Below, piece by piece: positions 61,601 through 63,627 of a stretch of 64,000 bases of DNA. Both the position numbers and the translations under genes were made by a program. The notes under the pieces were generated by a model. It did no database searches, was not told where the DNA came from, and saw only the letters and a list, made by a program, of their open reading frames with translations. The stretch is taken from NCBI GenBank assembly GCA_008360955.1, contig LUCM01007134.1, positions 1 to 64,000 on the forward strand, read 5' to 3'. The stretch is from Fasciolopsis buskii (lineage: Eukaryota > Platyhelminthes > Trematoda > Plagiorchiida > Fasciolidae). The stretch's first letter is position 1. Every line of letters begins with the position of its first letter.

Positions 61601-62217
61601 TATCACTTGGACATCAGAAATATCATTCCGGCTTGGGATGGACCCATCTTAGATACAATTTTGGTCCTTGGATCCCTGAAGTCTGCCGCAGAGAAATCTT
61701 CTGATTAGTCTTCGAGAAACTGAAGAACACGAAAAATCAAAACTCGTACGCATTTGGCTTTGGTTTATATCAACTAAAGACCAAACGTTCTTTCCAAAGC
61801 AGCTTCAAGCGCGTTATACTTCTTTCCGCCAGACTCATGATGGCAATATGAATACTCAGCAGGCTAACAAAGAGTTTGGACTGTTGTCGCATTCCTAAGC
61901 ATAGATGGAAAATCACAATAAAGGGGTCATACCGTTTGTTTTCTATGCTTCACTGTAATATTGCGGGGAAACGGAGACGTGGCCACCAAATGTTAAATGT
62001 CACGAAATCATCTACGGTCTGGAATAAGTAAAGCACGGTAAGAATGATTTTTTATTTCCATCCATCCCAAACATGTATACTGACTCTTTCATATATGATG
62101 GTTGTCCATCATTTCACCTATTCCTCTGCTGCTGTCCTAAAATTTGGTGAATACTTTCGAGCGACAATCCCCATTTTTGTGCCGTTTGTTTTTTCCTAAA
62201 ATTAGGTTATTGTCGCT
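782..62217 (+). CDS. Giant micro-exon gene with alternating 15-nt and 12-nt exons (locus span, partial at both ends)
   Basis: Sixty-seven candidate exons lie on this strand, each flanked by AG and a donor, mostly GTAAGT, GTGAGT or GTAAGC. Lengths are 15 nt (32), 12 nt (34) and 27 nt (1). All introns are phase 1: each exon supplies two bases of a split codon, then 3 or 4 full codons, then one base. No split codon is a stop. Phases 0 and 2 are closed, for example by exons at 11183, 14331, 36578 (phase 0) and 9637 (phase 2). Lengths alternate 15/12 and sequence classes repeat I-A-II-B, giving an 18-residue repeat such as ELQKAKEHYKSEFKKFLH (unit 9). The family is not recognised. The closest known idea is trematode micro-exon genes, whose tiny symmetric exons encode secreted proteins. 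Neither a first exon, signal peptide, last exon nor poly(A) site is identified. Cell location is unknown. Skipping any exon would keep the frame. Confidence 0.85.
1452..1466 (+). CDS. Micro-exon class I (15 nt), unit 1
   Basis: Exon aactggaacgtaaaa after cctatgtctcgcag, donor GTAAGT. Reads L-E-R-K in phase 1, the leucine-first class I pattern. Split codon with 2566 is AGA (R). Confidence 0.8.
1975..2200 (+). mobile_element. tRNA-derived SINE, copy 1 (degenerate)
   Basis: A Pol III B-box-like GGTTCAATCC sits at 2045-2054, with an A-box-like stretch about 45 bases before it. Downstream are CTGAGAAG (2081) and GAAAC (2102), where hammerhead-bearing fluke SINEs carry CTGATGAG and GAAAC. The tail ccgagtgtaag..ctggatgac (2133-2148) matches the second copy near 49.1 kb. 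Ends are approximate. It lies in the intron between exons 1452 and 2566, in gene sense. tRNA-headed SINEs with hammerhead cores are known in schistosomes (Sm-alpha); family membership here is inferred. Confidence 0.55.
2566..2577 (+). CDS. Micro-exon class A (12 nt), unit 1
   Basis: Exon gacaaattcatc after aacctttgtttcag, donor GTGAGT. Reads Q-I-H. Strong pyrimidine tract. Split codon with 2801 is CAA (Q). Confidence 0.8.
2801..2815 (+). CDS. Micro-exon class II (15 nt), unit 1
   Basis: Exon aagctaactttgaac after cgtctaattgtag, donor GTAAGT. Reads A-N-F-E, the class II pattern with an aromatic third residue and acidic fourth. The 223-nt intron before it is among the shorter ones. Split codon with 3617 is CAG (Q). 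Confidence 0.8.
3617..3628 (+). CDS. Micro-exon class B (12 nt), unit 1
   Basis: Exon agttcctgtcca after ttccatgtttcag, donor GTACGT, a variant also used at 34699 and 61471. Reads F-L-S. The slot was predicted by the alternation (a class B exon was needed between 2801 and 4229), and F-L-x is the class B signature. Preferred over a 12-nt candidate at 3706. Completes unit 1: ELERKRQIHQANFEQFLS. Confidence 0.75.
4229..4243 (+). CDS. Micro-exon class I (15 nt), unit 2
   Basis: Exon gactgaaaaaagaaa after tgtttatcttcag, donor GTAAGT. Reads L-K-K-E. Only 138 nt of intron separate it from the next exon. Split codon from 3617 is AGA (R). Confidence 0.8.
4382..4393 (+). CDS. Micro-exon class A (12 nt), unit 2
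   Basis: Exon aaacacgacgac after actatttgtattacag, donor GTGAGT. Reads T-R-R; class A exons are polar and often basic. Split codon with 4813 is CTT (L). Confidence 0.8.
4632..4662. repeat. (CA)n microsatellite
   Basis: About 15 CA dinucleotides inside the intron between exons 4382 and 4813. Confidence 0.9.
4813..4827 (+). CDS. Micro-exon class II (15 nt), unit 2
   Basis: Exon ttctggcttacgaac after ccatttttttactag, donor GTGAGT. Reads L-A-Y-E. The last class II exon in the window (61456) reads L-A-Y-K and is very similar. Split codon with 7958 is CAT (H). Confidence 0.85.
4828..7957 (+). other. Long intron of unit 2, no recognised element
   Basis: About 3.1 kb without an exon that fits the pattern. 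Splice-like signals here fail on length: aaacgatcgaaaa before GTGAGC (5345-5357) is 13 nt, and actatt before GTAAGT (7435-7440) is 6 nt. ttgttttaa before GTAAGT (6754-6762) is 9 nt and has a poor acceptor. Predicted ORFs in this stretch show no recognisable protein. Confidence 0.6.
7958..7969 (+). CDS. Micro-exon class B (12 nt), unit 2, with GC donor
   Basis: Exon atttcactgaag after a strong tract and acceptor (cgttttacccgcag). The donor is GCAAGT, not GT. GC-AG introns are a known minor class that usually has otherwise ideal donor bases, as here (AAG|GCAAGT). Reads F-T-E, the aromatic-first class B pattern, and fills the one missing slot between 4813 and 8506. Split codon with 8506 is GAA (E). 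Confidence 0.65.
8506..8520 (+). CDS. Micro-exon class I (15 nt), unit 3
   Basis: Exon aacttcgttcaaaaa, acceptor ggctaaaatag with the pyrimidine tract about 20 bases further up (aattttttactattctt), donor GTAAGT. Reads L-R-S-K. Split codon with 9031 is AAA (K). Confidence 0.75.
9031..9042 (+). CDS. Micro-exon class A (12 nt), unit 3
   Basis: Exon aacaccttcaac after cgtcaattcacag, donor GTAAGT. Reads H-L-Q. Split codon with 9637 is CGA (R). Confidence 0.8.
9637..9651 (+). CDS. Micro-exon class II (15 nt), unit 3
   Basis: Exon gaacattatttaaag after a long tract ending taactttgtaccttgcag, donor GTAGGT. Reads T-L-F-K in phase 1. Reading one base later gives a TAA, so it helps fix the frame. Split codon with 10509 is GAA (E). 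Confidence 0.8.
10509..10520 (+). CDS. Micro-exon class B (12 nt), unit 3
   Basis: Exon aatttcttcagc after gtttttgaaaattccag, donor GTAAGT. Reads F-L-Q. Nearly identical in bases to the class B exon at 27613 (aatttcttcaca). Unit 3 reads ELRSKKHLQRTLFKEFLQ. Confidence 0.8.
11183..11197 (+). CDS. Micro-exon class I (15 nt), unit 4
   Basis: Exon taatgaatatgaaaa after ttcttctaccccgcag, donor GTAAGC. Reads M-N-M-K in phase 1; phase 0 would begin with a stop. M replaces the usual first leucine. Split codon from 10509 is CTA (L). Confidence 0.75.
11429..11440 (+). CDS. Micro-exon class A (12 nt), unit 4
   Basis: Exon aggccaatataa after actgtgcacaatttcag, donor GTGAGT. Reads A-N-I. Split codon with 12567 is AGA (R). 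Confidence 0.8.
   Translation, partial: RPI
12321..12543. repeat. 223-bp intronic direct repeat, copy 1
   Basis: Starts cataaactatttgaatg and ends gactcgacgagtgt. It matches 12892-13114 with 12 differences counted by eye, mostly transitions. It ends 23 bases before exon 12567. No coding content seen. Confidence 0.9.
12567..12581 (+). CDS. Micro-exon class II (15 nt), unit 4
   Basis: Exon gaactgccctccacc after caacttattattccag, donor GTGAGT. Reads T-A-L-H; leucine replaces the aromatic third residue. The class B exon that should follow was not found. Confidence 0.8.
12892..13114. repeat. 223-bp intronic direct repeat, copy 2
   Basis: Second copy of 12321-12543, same orientation, offset 571 bases. 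Immediately after its end lies caatattctc followed by GTAAGC, a donor with no acceptor at a usable distance (the nearest AG gives 13 nt). The duplication may have replaced the acceptor of an exon. Confidence 0.9.
13887..13913 (+). CDS. Fused 27-nt exon (class I + class A), unit 5
   Basis: Acceptor cgctttcatccaacacag, donor GTAAAT at 13914. The length is exactly 15+12. Phase 1 gives Y-T-E-Q, then C, then K-L-T, with no stop. Bases 902-907 of the run (GTAAAC) look like a former donor after the first 15 nt. Units on both sides require a class I plus a class A exon here, which suggests loss of the intron between them. Split codon with 14331 is TTG (L). Confidence 0.55.
14331..14345 (+). CDS. Micro-exon class II (15 nt), unit 5
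   Basis: Exon tgaatgaatacgaaa after tccacttgtttgttttttag, donor GTAAGT. Reads N-E-Y-E; phase 0 would start with TGA. Excellent splice signals. Confidence 0.85.
15182..15193 (+). CDS. Micro-exon class B (12 nt), unit 5
   Basis: Exon aatatctgaaag after gaaatttattttgtag, donor GTGAGT. Reads Y-L-K. It precedes a 4.7-kb intron. Confidence 0.8.
15194..16690 (+). other. Intron sequence before the LINE
   Basis: No exon fitting the pattern and no recognised protein. The only structure seen is a short (aaatggtag)n run, about three copies, at 15880-15910. Confidence 0.5.
16690..19620 (-). mobile_element. LINE (APE-type non-LTR retrotransposon), decayed, antisense to the gene
   Basis: Minus-strand fragments in retrotransposon order. 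Near 19.45 kb is an endonuclease start with LNVICLSQTW. Then a reverse transcriptase segment resembling G-P-x-G-L near 17.9 kb. Then the catalytic box FADD at 17313-17324 inside KFADDIVLCQSLFKQSDL. Reading frames shift and stop between fragments, so it is dead. The box and surroundings resemble CR1/Jockey-type elements and the second LINE at 51-54 kb; the exact clade is not determined. It fills the intron between exons 15182 and 19865. Boundaries are approximate. Confidence 0.75.
19865..19879 (+). CDS. Micro-exon class I (15 nt), unit 6
   Basis: Exon aactgaaaataaaaa after tacggtctatcttttag, donor GTGAGT. Reads L-K-I-K. Split codon from 15182 is GAA (E). Confidence 0.85.
20143..20154 (+). CDS. 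Micro-exon class A (12 nt), unit 6
   Basis: Exon aaagggaacaaa after gttgtttttaaattag, donor GTAAGT. Reads R-E-Q, the same tripeptide as the class A exon at 60273. Confidence 0.8.
21198..21212 (+). CDS. Micro-exon class II (15 nt), unit 6
   Basis: Exon aggaagcatttaaga after actgatttttttgtatcag, donor GTAAGC. Reads E-A-F-K. Split codon from 20143 is AAG (K). Confidence 0.85.
21442..21453 (+). CDS. Micro-exon class B (12 nt), unit 6
   Basis: Exon gttttctccgag after gtgcacaaattttcag, donor GTAAAT. Reads F-L-R; similar in bases to class B exon 26568 (cttttctccaag). Unit 6 reads ELKIKKREQKEAFKSFLR. Confidence 0.75.
21454..23284 (+). other. Intron of about 1.8 kb, nothing recognised
   Basis: No exon fitting the pattern. 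A 15-nt candidate at 22875-22889 has an in-frame TAA. A short TA run lies near 23070. ORFs here have no recognisable product. Confidence 0.5.
23285..23299 (+). CDS. Micro-exon class I (15 nt), unit 7
   Basis: Exon aacttgaggagacca after gtcttttacttcaacatag, donor GTGAGT. Reads L-E-E-T. Split codon from 21442 is GAA (E). Confidence 0.75.
23574..23585 (+). CDS. Micro-exon class A (12 nt), unit 7, first of two alternatives
   Basis: Exon gtgaacctatag after ccgaacaattctcttag, donor GTAAAT. Reads E-P-I. It and the next exon both occupy the single class A slot of unit 7, so they may be alternatives. The proline is unusual for a helical repeat, and this is the weaker of the two. Confidence 0.5.
   Translation: MNL
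23676..23687 (+). CDS. Micro-exon class A (12 nt), unit 7, second of two alternatives
   Basis: Exon gacatttgaaac after a clear pyrimidine tract (cttgtccctttctttc) and acceptor acttaacaag, donor GTGAGT. Reads H-L-K. With this exon, unit 7 is ELEETRHLKLRAFERYLQ. Only 90 nt separate it from 23574-23585. Confidence 0.7.
23834..23848 (+). CDS. Micro-exon class II (15 nt), unit 7
   Basis: Exon ttagggcgtttgaac after tatgttattttatttcag, donor GTAAGC. Reads R-A-F-E. Excellent tract. Confidence 0.85.
24078..24089 (+). CDS. Micro-exon class B (12 nt), unit 7
   Basis: Exon ggtaccttcaaa, acceptor catgctacacaaag (weak tract), donor GTGAGT. Reads Y-L-Q. Split codon from 23834 is CGG (R). Confidence 0.7.
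24523..24537 (+). CDS. Micro-exon class I (15 nt), unit 8
   Basis: Exon ttctggagggcagaa after ctactaaaatattgcag, donor GTAAGT. Reads L-E-G-R. A second GTAAGT at 24561 only 24 bases further on does not form a usable exon. Confidence 0.8.
25471..25482 (+). CDS. Micro-exon class A (12 nt), unit 8
   Basis: Exon aatacaaagccc after ttttgattgtcctcaaag, donor GTGAGT. Reads Y-K-A, the only class A exon with an aromatic first residue. Split codon with 26054 is CGT (R). Confidence 0.75.
26054..26068 (+). CDS. Micro-exon class II (15 nt), unit 8
   Basis: Exon gtgttaacttcgagg after gacttattttaaatag, donor GTGAGT. Reads V-N-F-E, close to A-N-F-E of unit 1. Confidence 0.8.
26568..26579 (+). CDS. Micro-exon class B (12 nt), unit 8
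   Basis: Exon cttttctccaag after ttctgttatttgcctttaag, donor GTAAAA (weak). Reads F-L-Q. Unit 8 reads ILEGRKYKARVNFEAFLQ. Confidence 0.7.
26774..26788 (+). CDS. Micro-exon class I (15 nt), unit 9
   Basis: Exon aactccagaaagcaa after attattgcatttcaag, donor GTAAGT. Reads L-Q-K-A. It starts the most compact full unit: four exons within 851 bases. Confidence 0.8.
26985..26996 (+). CDS. Micro-exon class A (12 nt), unit 9
   Basis: Exon aggaacattaca after aaaattcgtgttttag, donor GTGAGT. Reads E-H-Y. Confidence 0.8.
27340..27354 (+). CDS. Micro-exon class II (15 nt), unit 9
   Basis: Exon agtccgaatttaaaa after tttcaattgcctgttctag, donor GTAAGT. Reads S-E-F-K. Confidence 0.85.
27613..27624 (+). CDS. 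Micro-exon class B (12 nt), unit 9
   Basis: Exon aatttcttcaca after actcgtgttttag, donor GTAAGT. Reads F-L-H. Its acceptor flank (cgtgttttag) resembles that of exon 26985. Unit 9 reads ELQKAKEHYKSEFKKFLH. Confidence 0.85.
27999..28172 (+). other. Unassigned 57-codon open stretch with acceptor and stop, inside an intron
   Basis: After taatttcctacag, a reading frame in phase 0 runs 57 codons to TGA. It is rich in charged residues (SEKNPERKSTVKLRVPFGDL near the start, ending LLKSASDDWI). It reads more like protein than most ORFs here, but I do not recognise it. Its phase is incompatible with the micro-exons (phase 1 stops after seven codons). It could be a relic or a chance ORF; a 226-codon minus-strand ORF overlaps it. 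Confidence 0.2.
28304..28318 (+). CDS. Micro-exon class I (15 nt), unit 10
   Basis: Exon aactaaggcaaaggg after ccgtcaacttatgttttag, donor GTAAGC. Reads L-R-Q-R. Split codon from 27613 is AAA (K). Confidence 0.8.
28609..28620 (+). CDS. Micro-exon class A (12 nt), unit 10
   Basis: Exon gaaaaaagcacc after atcggctcccttttccag, donor GTGAGT. Reads K-K-H. The following intron is only 88 nt, the shortest among the confident exons. Confidence 0.85.
28709..28723 (+). CDS. Micro-exon class II (15 nt), unit 10
   Basis: Exon tctaccgatatgaaa after tatgatgttgtttccag, donor GTAAGC. Reads Y-R-Y-E. Split codon from 28609 is CTC (L). Confidence 0.85.
29170..29181 (+). CDS. Micro-exon class B (12 nt), unit 10
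   Basis: Exon ggtttcttgaaa after ccaccttccatggaacag, donor GTAAGT. Reads F-L-E. Unit 10 reads KLRQRGKKHLYRYERFLE. Confidence 0.75.
30495..30509 (+). CDS. Micro-exon class I (15 nt), unit 11
   Basis: Exon aattatggatgcaaa after ttttcgcgactgttttag, donor GTAAGT. Reads L-W-M-Q. The 1.3-kb intron before it shows nothing recognisable. Confidence 0.8.
31079..31090 (+). CDS. Micro-exon class A (12 nt), unit 11
   Basis: Exon aacatcgcatag after gctaactttttatttcag, donor GTATGT. Reads H-R-I. A TA run lies in the next intron at 31134-31149. Confidence 0.8.
   Translation, partial: NIA
33327..33341 (+). CDS. Micro-exon class II (15 nt), unit 11
   Basis: Exon gcgagatgtaccaag after atcttttgctcaatttcag, donor GTAAGC. 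Reads E-M-Y-Q. The 2.2-kb intron before it (31091-33326) shows no recognised element. Confidence 0.85.
33943..33954 (+). CDS. Micro-exon class B (12 nt), unit 11
   Basis: Exon aatatatcatga after attttgtctaatccttcctag, donor GTAAGT. Reads Y-I-M. The next intron is 94 nt. Confidence 0.8.
   Translation, partial: NIS
34049..34063 (+). CDS. Micro-exon class I (15 nt), unit 12
   Basis: Exon agttgaaaaggcaca after gctgaataaactttcag, donor GTGAGT. Reads L-K-R-H. Split codon from 33943 is AAG (K). Confidence 0.85.
34325..34336 (+). CDS. Micro-exon class A (12 nt), unit 12
   Basis: Exon aacgccaatacc after acatttccgtcgctacag, donor GTGAGT. Reads R-Q-Y. Confidence 0.8.
34684..34698 (+). CDS. Micro-exon class II (15 nt), unit 12
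   Basis: Exon gagctgagctgcaaa after tgcgtttgtcccattttcag, donor GTACGT. Reads A-E-L-Q; leucine replaces the aromatic third residue. Confidence 0.75.
35984..35995 (+). CDS. Micro-exon class B (12 nt), unit 12
   Basis: Exon aatatgctgatt after tgtttcctgcgtgcttcacag, donor GTGAGT. Reads Y-A-D. It ends in T; the split codon with 36147 is TAC (Y), not a stop. Confidence 0.8.
36147..36161 (+). CDS. Micro-exon class I (15 nt), unit 13
   Basis: Exon acgcagaaaaaaaga, donor GTAAGC, with a long tract upstream (ttttctgtctttcctctttg) and acceptor cgaaatgaag. Reads A-E-K-K, lacking the usual first leucine. A second AG at 36151-36152 would give a 9-nt exon instead; 15 nt fits the alternation. Confidence 0.6.
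36578..36589 (+). CDS. Micro-exon class A (12 nt), unit 13
   Basis: Exon taaatgaatata after atgctctgggtttttcag, donor GTAAGT. Reads N-E-Y in phase 1; phase 0 starts with TAA. Confidence 0.85.
37322..37336 (+). CDS. Micro-exon class II (15 nt), unit 13
   Basis: Exon aagcaaaatacgcag after tttatatcgtcaccttttag, donor GTGAGT. Reads A-K-Y-A. Confidence 0.85.
38256..38267 (+). CDS. Micro-exon class B (12 nt), unit 13
   Basis: Exon cttgtgccaaag after tcatttcgatttctgatag, donor GTAAGT. Reads C-A-K; cysteine takes the aromatic position, as in exon 41148. Confidence 0.75.
38998..39009 (+). CDS. Micro-exon class A (12 nt), unit 14
   Basis: Exon gacacaatacat after tgtacatggttattttag, donor GTGAGT. Reads H-N-T. 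The previous exon (38256) is also 12 nt, so a class I exon between them is missing or was not recognised. Joined directly to 38256, the frame is kept (GGA). Confidence 0.7.
39664..39678 (+). CDS. Micro-exon class II (15 nt), unit 14
   Basis: Exon cactgaaacgaacat after tttggtttttttgcag, donor GTAAGT. Reads L-K-R-T, which looks like class I; it is placed in the class II slot because the flanking classes require it. Confidence 0.8.
41148..41159 (+). CDS. Micro-exon class B (12 nt), unit 14
   Basis: Exon actgtctcaaat after tgtcccccgtcaattttgtag, donor GTGAGT. Reads C-L-K. Split codon with 41393 is TAT (Y). Confidence 0.8.
41393..41407 (+). CDS. Micro-exon class I (15 nt), unit 15
   Basis: Exon atttgagtacaatca after cacttatctttttctcag, donor GTAAGT. 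Reads L-S-T-I. Followed by a 6.1-kb intron, the longest in the window. Confidence 0.8.
41408..44280 (+). other. Intron sequence before the Penelope-like element
   Basis: No micro-exon fitting the pattern was found. ORFs near 42.0 and 43.8 kb are short and not recognised. Some of this may be older repeat sequence. Confidence 0.45.
44290..46420 (+). mobile_element. Penelope-like element (reverse transcriptase), decayed, sense to the gene
   Basis: Reverse transcriptase blocks appear in order across shifting frames. RFYGLPKIQRPDIPIRP lies near 45.35 kb and a motif A with SFDVVSLHTSVP near 45.58 kb. Motif B, TDGMAMGSPISPIVANLF, lies near 45.76 kb. The catalytic WYIDD is at 45870-45884, one frame away from motif B. 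Then FLDC and a DKYLDFSSNHPQC segment lie near 46.0-46.1 kb. Together these are typical of Penelope-like elements. In-frame stops and frameshifts show it is dead. No GIY-YIG endonuclease domain is recognised after it. The first 500 bp are assigned with less certainty. Confidence 0.8.
46421..47508 (+). other. Intron sequence after the Penelope-like element
   Basis: No recognisable coding or repeat structure. A GTGAGT at 47342 has no AG at a usable distance. Confidence 0.45.
47509..47520 (+). CDS. Micro-exon class A (12 nt), unit 15
   Basis: Exon agcagcaactcg after atcgcattgtgttttag, donor GTAAGA. Reads Q-Q-L. It maintains the alternation across the Penelope-like insertion. Confidence 0.75.
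48439..48453 (+). CDS. Micro-exon class II (15 nt), unit 15
   Basis: Exon aatgggcattcaaag after cgctaattgctattttcag, donor GTAAGT. Reads W-A-F-K, similar to E-A-F-K of unit 6. Confidence 0.85.
48990..49165 (+). mobile_element. tRNA-derived SINE, copy 2
   Basis: TGGCACAATGGC at 49009-49020 matches a Pol III A box. A degenerate B box (gggtgcgatggc) follows about 30 bases later, then a hammerhead-like core at 49074-49099. The tail ccgagtataag..ctggatgac is shared with the copy near 2.1 kb. Sense to the gene, within the intron between 48439 and 53980. Confidence 0.6.
49071..49102 (+). ncRNA. Hammerhead ribozyme-like core in SINE (degenerate)
   Basis: CTGATGAG at 49074-49081 is followed by a 4-bp stem (gctc/gagc) with loop aaataa, then TAAAC at 49095-49099. 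Self-cleaving hammerheads have CUGAUGA, stem II, GAAAC. Here the conserved G of GAAA is T, which should abolish activity. I could not build a convincing stem III or cleavage site. The order tRNA boxes then core matches the Sm-alpha SINE of schistosomes. Confidence 0.35.
49170..51000 (+). other. Intron sequence between SINE and LINE
   Basis: No exon fitting the pattern and no recognised protein or repeat. Confidence 0.45.
51047..53870 (-). mobile_element. Second LINE (APE-type non-LTR retrotransposon), decayed, antisense to the gene
   Basis: On the minus strand, from high to low coordinates: an endonuclease segment with MIAGDYNQA near 53.15 kb, where G-D-[FY]-N is an APE motif. Then a basic linker with RRCRNNNRALI near 52.5 kb. 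Then GVLQGCILPPYLFS at about 51.82-51.85 kb. The RT catalytic box is YADD at 51747-51758 in RYADDAALCQSVL. Stops and frameshifts are present. It shares the ADD..LCQS environment with the LINE at 17 kb, so the two are probably related. Confidence 0.8.
53980..53991 (+). CDS. Micro-exon class B (12 nt), unit 15
   Basis: Exon gctttctctttg after aagctgtctgttcttttcag, donor GTAAGA. Reads F-L-F. It lies about 110 bases beyond the LINE. Confidence 0.75.
55655..55669 (+). CDS. Micro-exon class I (15 nt), unit 16
   Basis: Exon agctgatacgacaac after atataattttgtctcgcag, donor GTAAGT. Reads L-I-R-Q. The 1.7-kb intron before it shows nothing recognised; an ORF at 54.4-54.7 kb is of unknown meaning. Confidence 0.85.
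56636..56657. repeat. (TA)n microsatellite
   Basis: TA-rich run (atatatagatatatatatatatat) in the intron between exons 55655 and 57183. Confidence 0.85.
57183..57194 (+). CDS. Micro-exon class A (12 nt), unit 16
   Basis: Exon aaaatcaacgaa after acaccggtttttcttag, donor GTGAGT. Reads N-Q-R. Split codon from 55655 is CAA (Q). Confidence 0.85.
58234..58248 (+). CDS. Micro-exon class II (15 nt), unit 16
   Basis: Exon agctaagccacaaca after atatttcatctactcatag, donor GTGAGT. Reads L-S-H-N, lacking the aromatic third residue. Confidence 0.75.
58661..58672 (+). CDS. Micro-exon class B (12 nt), unit 16
   Basis: Exon gttacatacacg after aaatggtatattttccag, donor GTAAGT. Reads Y-I-H. Confidence 0.85.
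60088..60102 (+). CDS. Micro-exon class I (15 nt), unit 17
   Basis: Exon gtcttcatgagcaca after tgataatcccctacattag, donor GTAAGC. Reads L-H-E-H. The next intron is 170 nt. Confidence 0.75.
60273..60284 (+). CDS. Micro-exon class A (12 nt), unit 17
   Basis: Exon taagagagcaaa after tttaacttttgcattttcag, donor GTAAGC. Reads R-E-Q in phase 1; phase 0 would begin with TAA. Confidence 0.85.
61456..61470 (+). CDS. Micro-exon class II (15 nt), unit 17
   Basis: Exon aactggcctacaaaa after cttcgttttctcgttctag, donor GTACGT. Reads L-A-Y-K. Confidence 0.8.
62206..62217 (+). CDS. Micro-exon class B (12 nt), unit 17; last exon found
   Basis: Exon gttattgtcgct after a superb tract (gtttgttttttcctaaaattag), donor GTAAGT. 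Reads Y-C-R. The perfect donor implies at least one more exon downstream, which should be class I (15 nt). Confidence 0.85.
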
Positions 62218-63590
62218 GTAAGTGAGGAACACCAACAATTTCAGTGAATCATAAAACAACCGCGTGTAGTTTAATAAGTCTATCTGCTTGTCAAACCGAA
62301 TTCCATCTAGTTGCTCCAGTGAACTCATAAAATTTCGTAGCTCTGTTGGTAGAATTCACTCTATCTATTTTTAGACTTTTATGAGAAAAGTTATCCTAGC
62401 ACGCCAGCCGGACACTAGATCCAAATAACCTGGAACAGCAGTTAAATTTTTGAGACAAAGCGACCTCGATCACTGCTAAAATTCTCTCGCGGGAGCCTGC
62501 ATACGGAAGAGTGTGTTGTTTCGACTGAACCACGAGGTTGATTAGCGCGCAAAAAAAAACAACGGAAACCATAATTAGAAGGTTGGAGAGGAATATTGGG
62601 CTAAAGGCAAGCACATCACTGTAAAATTCCAAGTTATTTGTGACGACCTACTCATAGCTCTATTGACAAGAAAAAGGGGTTCGGCAAACGCAACCCATAT
62701 AAAATTACTCAGCAACCTGTATCGTTGCTCACCTTGCCACTGAGGAGCCGGAAAACACCGAGTAGGTGTTACGAATTGAGGGCTTTGACCAAGATAACGC
62801 GTGACGAACAAATTCTTATAACCGTATAATTTACAATTAGTAATATAAGAAATTAGTCTGGTATAAGCAGAGAAGTTTCCATGGCCATCTGTAAAGCGAC
62901 GCGATGCCTGAAACCTCGATAGTGCTGACGAATACAAAACATCTGACTCCATACCTAGATCTATTTGGCCTTCTGTCGAGATCGCTTTGACCACCTAGGT
63001 ACAAATACTCAAATGTTAACACTATGCTGCACCATTTAGCTGTTATCTGTTTTAAGCGTTATCAGTATGTCGTACAGAAGTTTCACTTCTCTTTCAGGTT
63101 CAAAAAACAACCCTAGCGAGCTGTCGTGTATCCTCAAAACACTAGGAAAACACAAGATACTTCGCAAGATAGTTTGAAACCGAATCGGAGAGAGGGGATG
63201 TTGAAACTCTAAGTTTAGCTCAGCTCTTCGGCTCATCAAAGTGAGTAGGTTGCCTAATTTACAGGAACCATAGGGAAGCCATCGGATAAAAATTTCGCCG
63301 GCAAATCCACGACTGTAAAAGTGTCCCTTAAGTTAATTGGTAGACTGTTCGTAACAAAAAAAATGCAGGATTGACTCTTTAAATTATGTTCATCATCAAT
63401 GAGCCAATAGTCTAGACAAGCCTAAACTATTTCCGAAACTCTATGAATTTGGTTTATGCTCAGGTGCACTTGTTAATGAAACAGCCTAAAGCGTTTCATG
63501 AGCTGGTTTCAGACTCCGAAGTTGACCACCTAGACAACGATTCCATTCAAGATGTGCTCAGTTAGTGTTCATTTATTGAAACAAGATGGG
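62218..63590 (+). other. Downstream intron sequence
   Basis: No confident next exon. The best candidate for a 15-nt exon, 62876-62890 (S-M-A-I, donor GTAAAG), has a poor acceptor context. GTGAGT at 63241 has AG only 17 or 22 bases upstream. ORFs on the minus strand here are not recognised. Confidence 0.45.
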
Positions 63591-63627
63591 GCAAAGCCGT
63601 TAGCACATAGAGATCGCTCAGGCAAAA

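Noticed and set aside
63224..63240. 17-nt stretch before GTGAGT as the next exon after 62206
   Set aside because: Length breaks the frame; no AG gives 15 nt.
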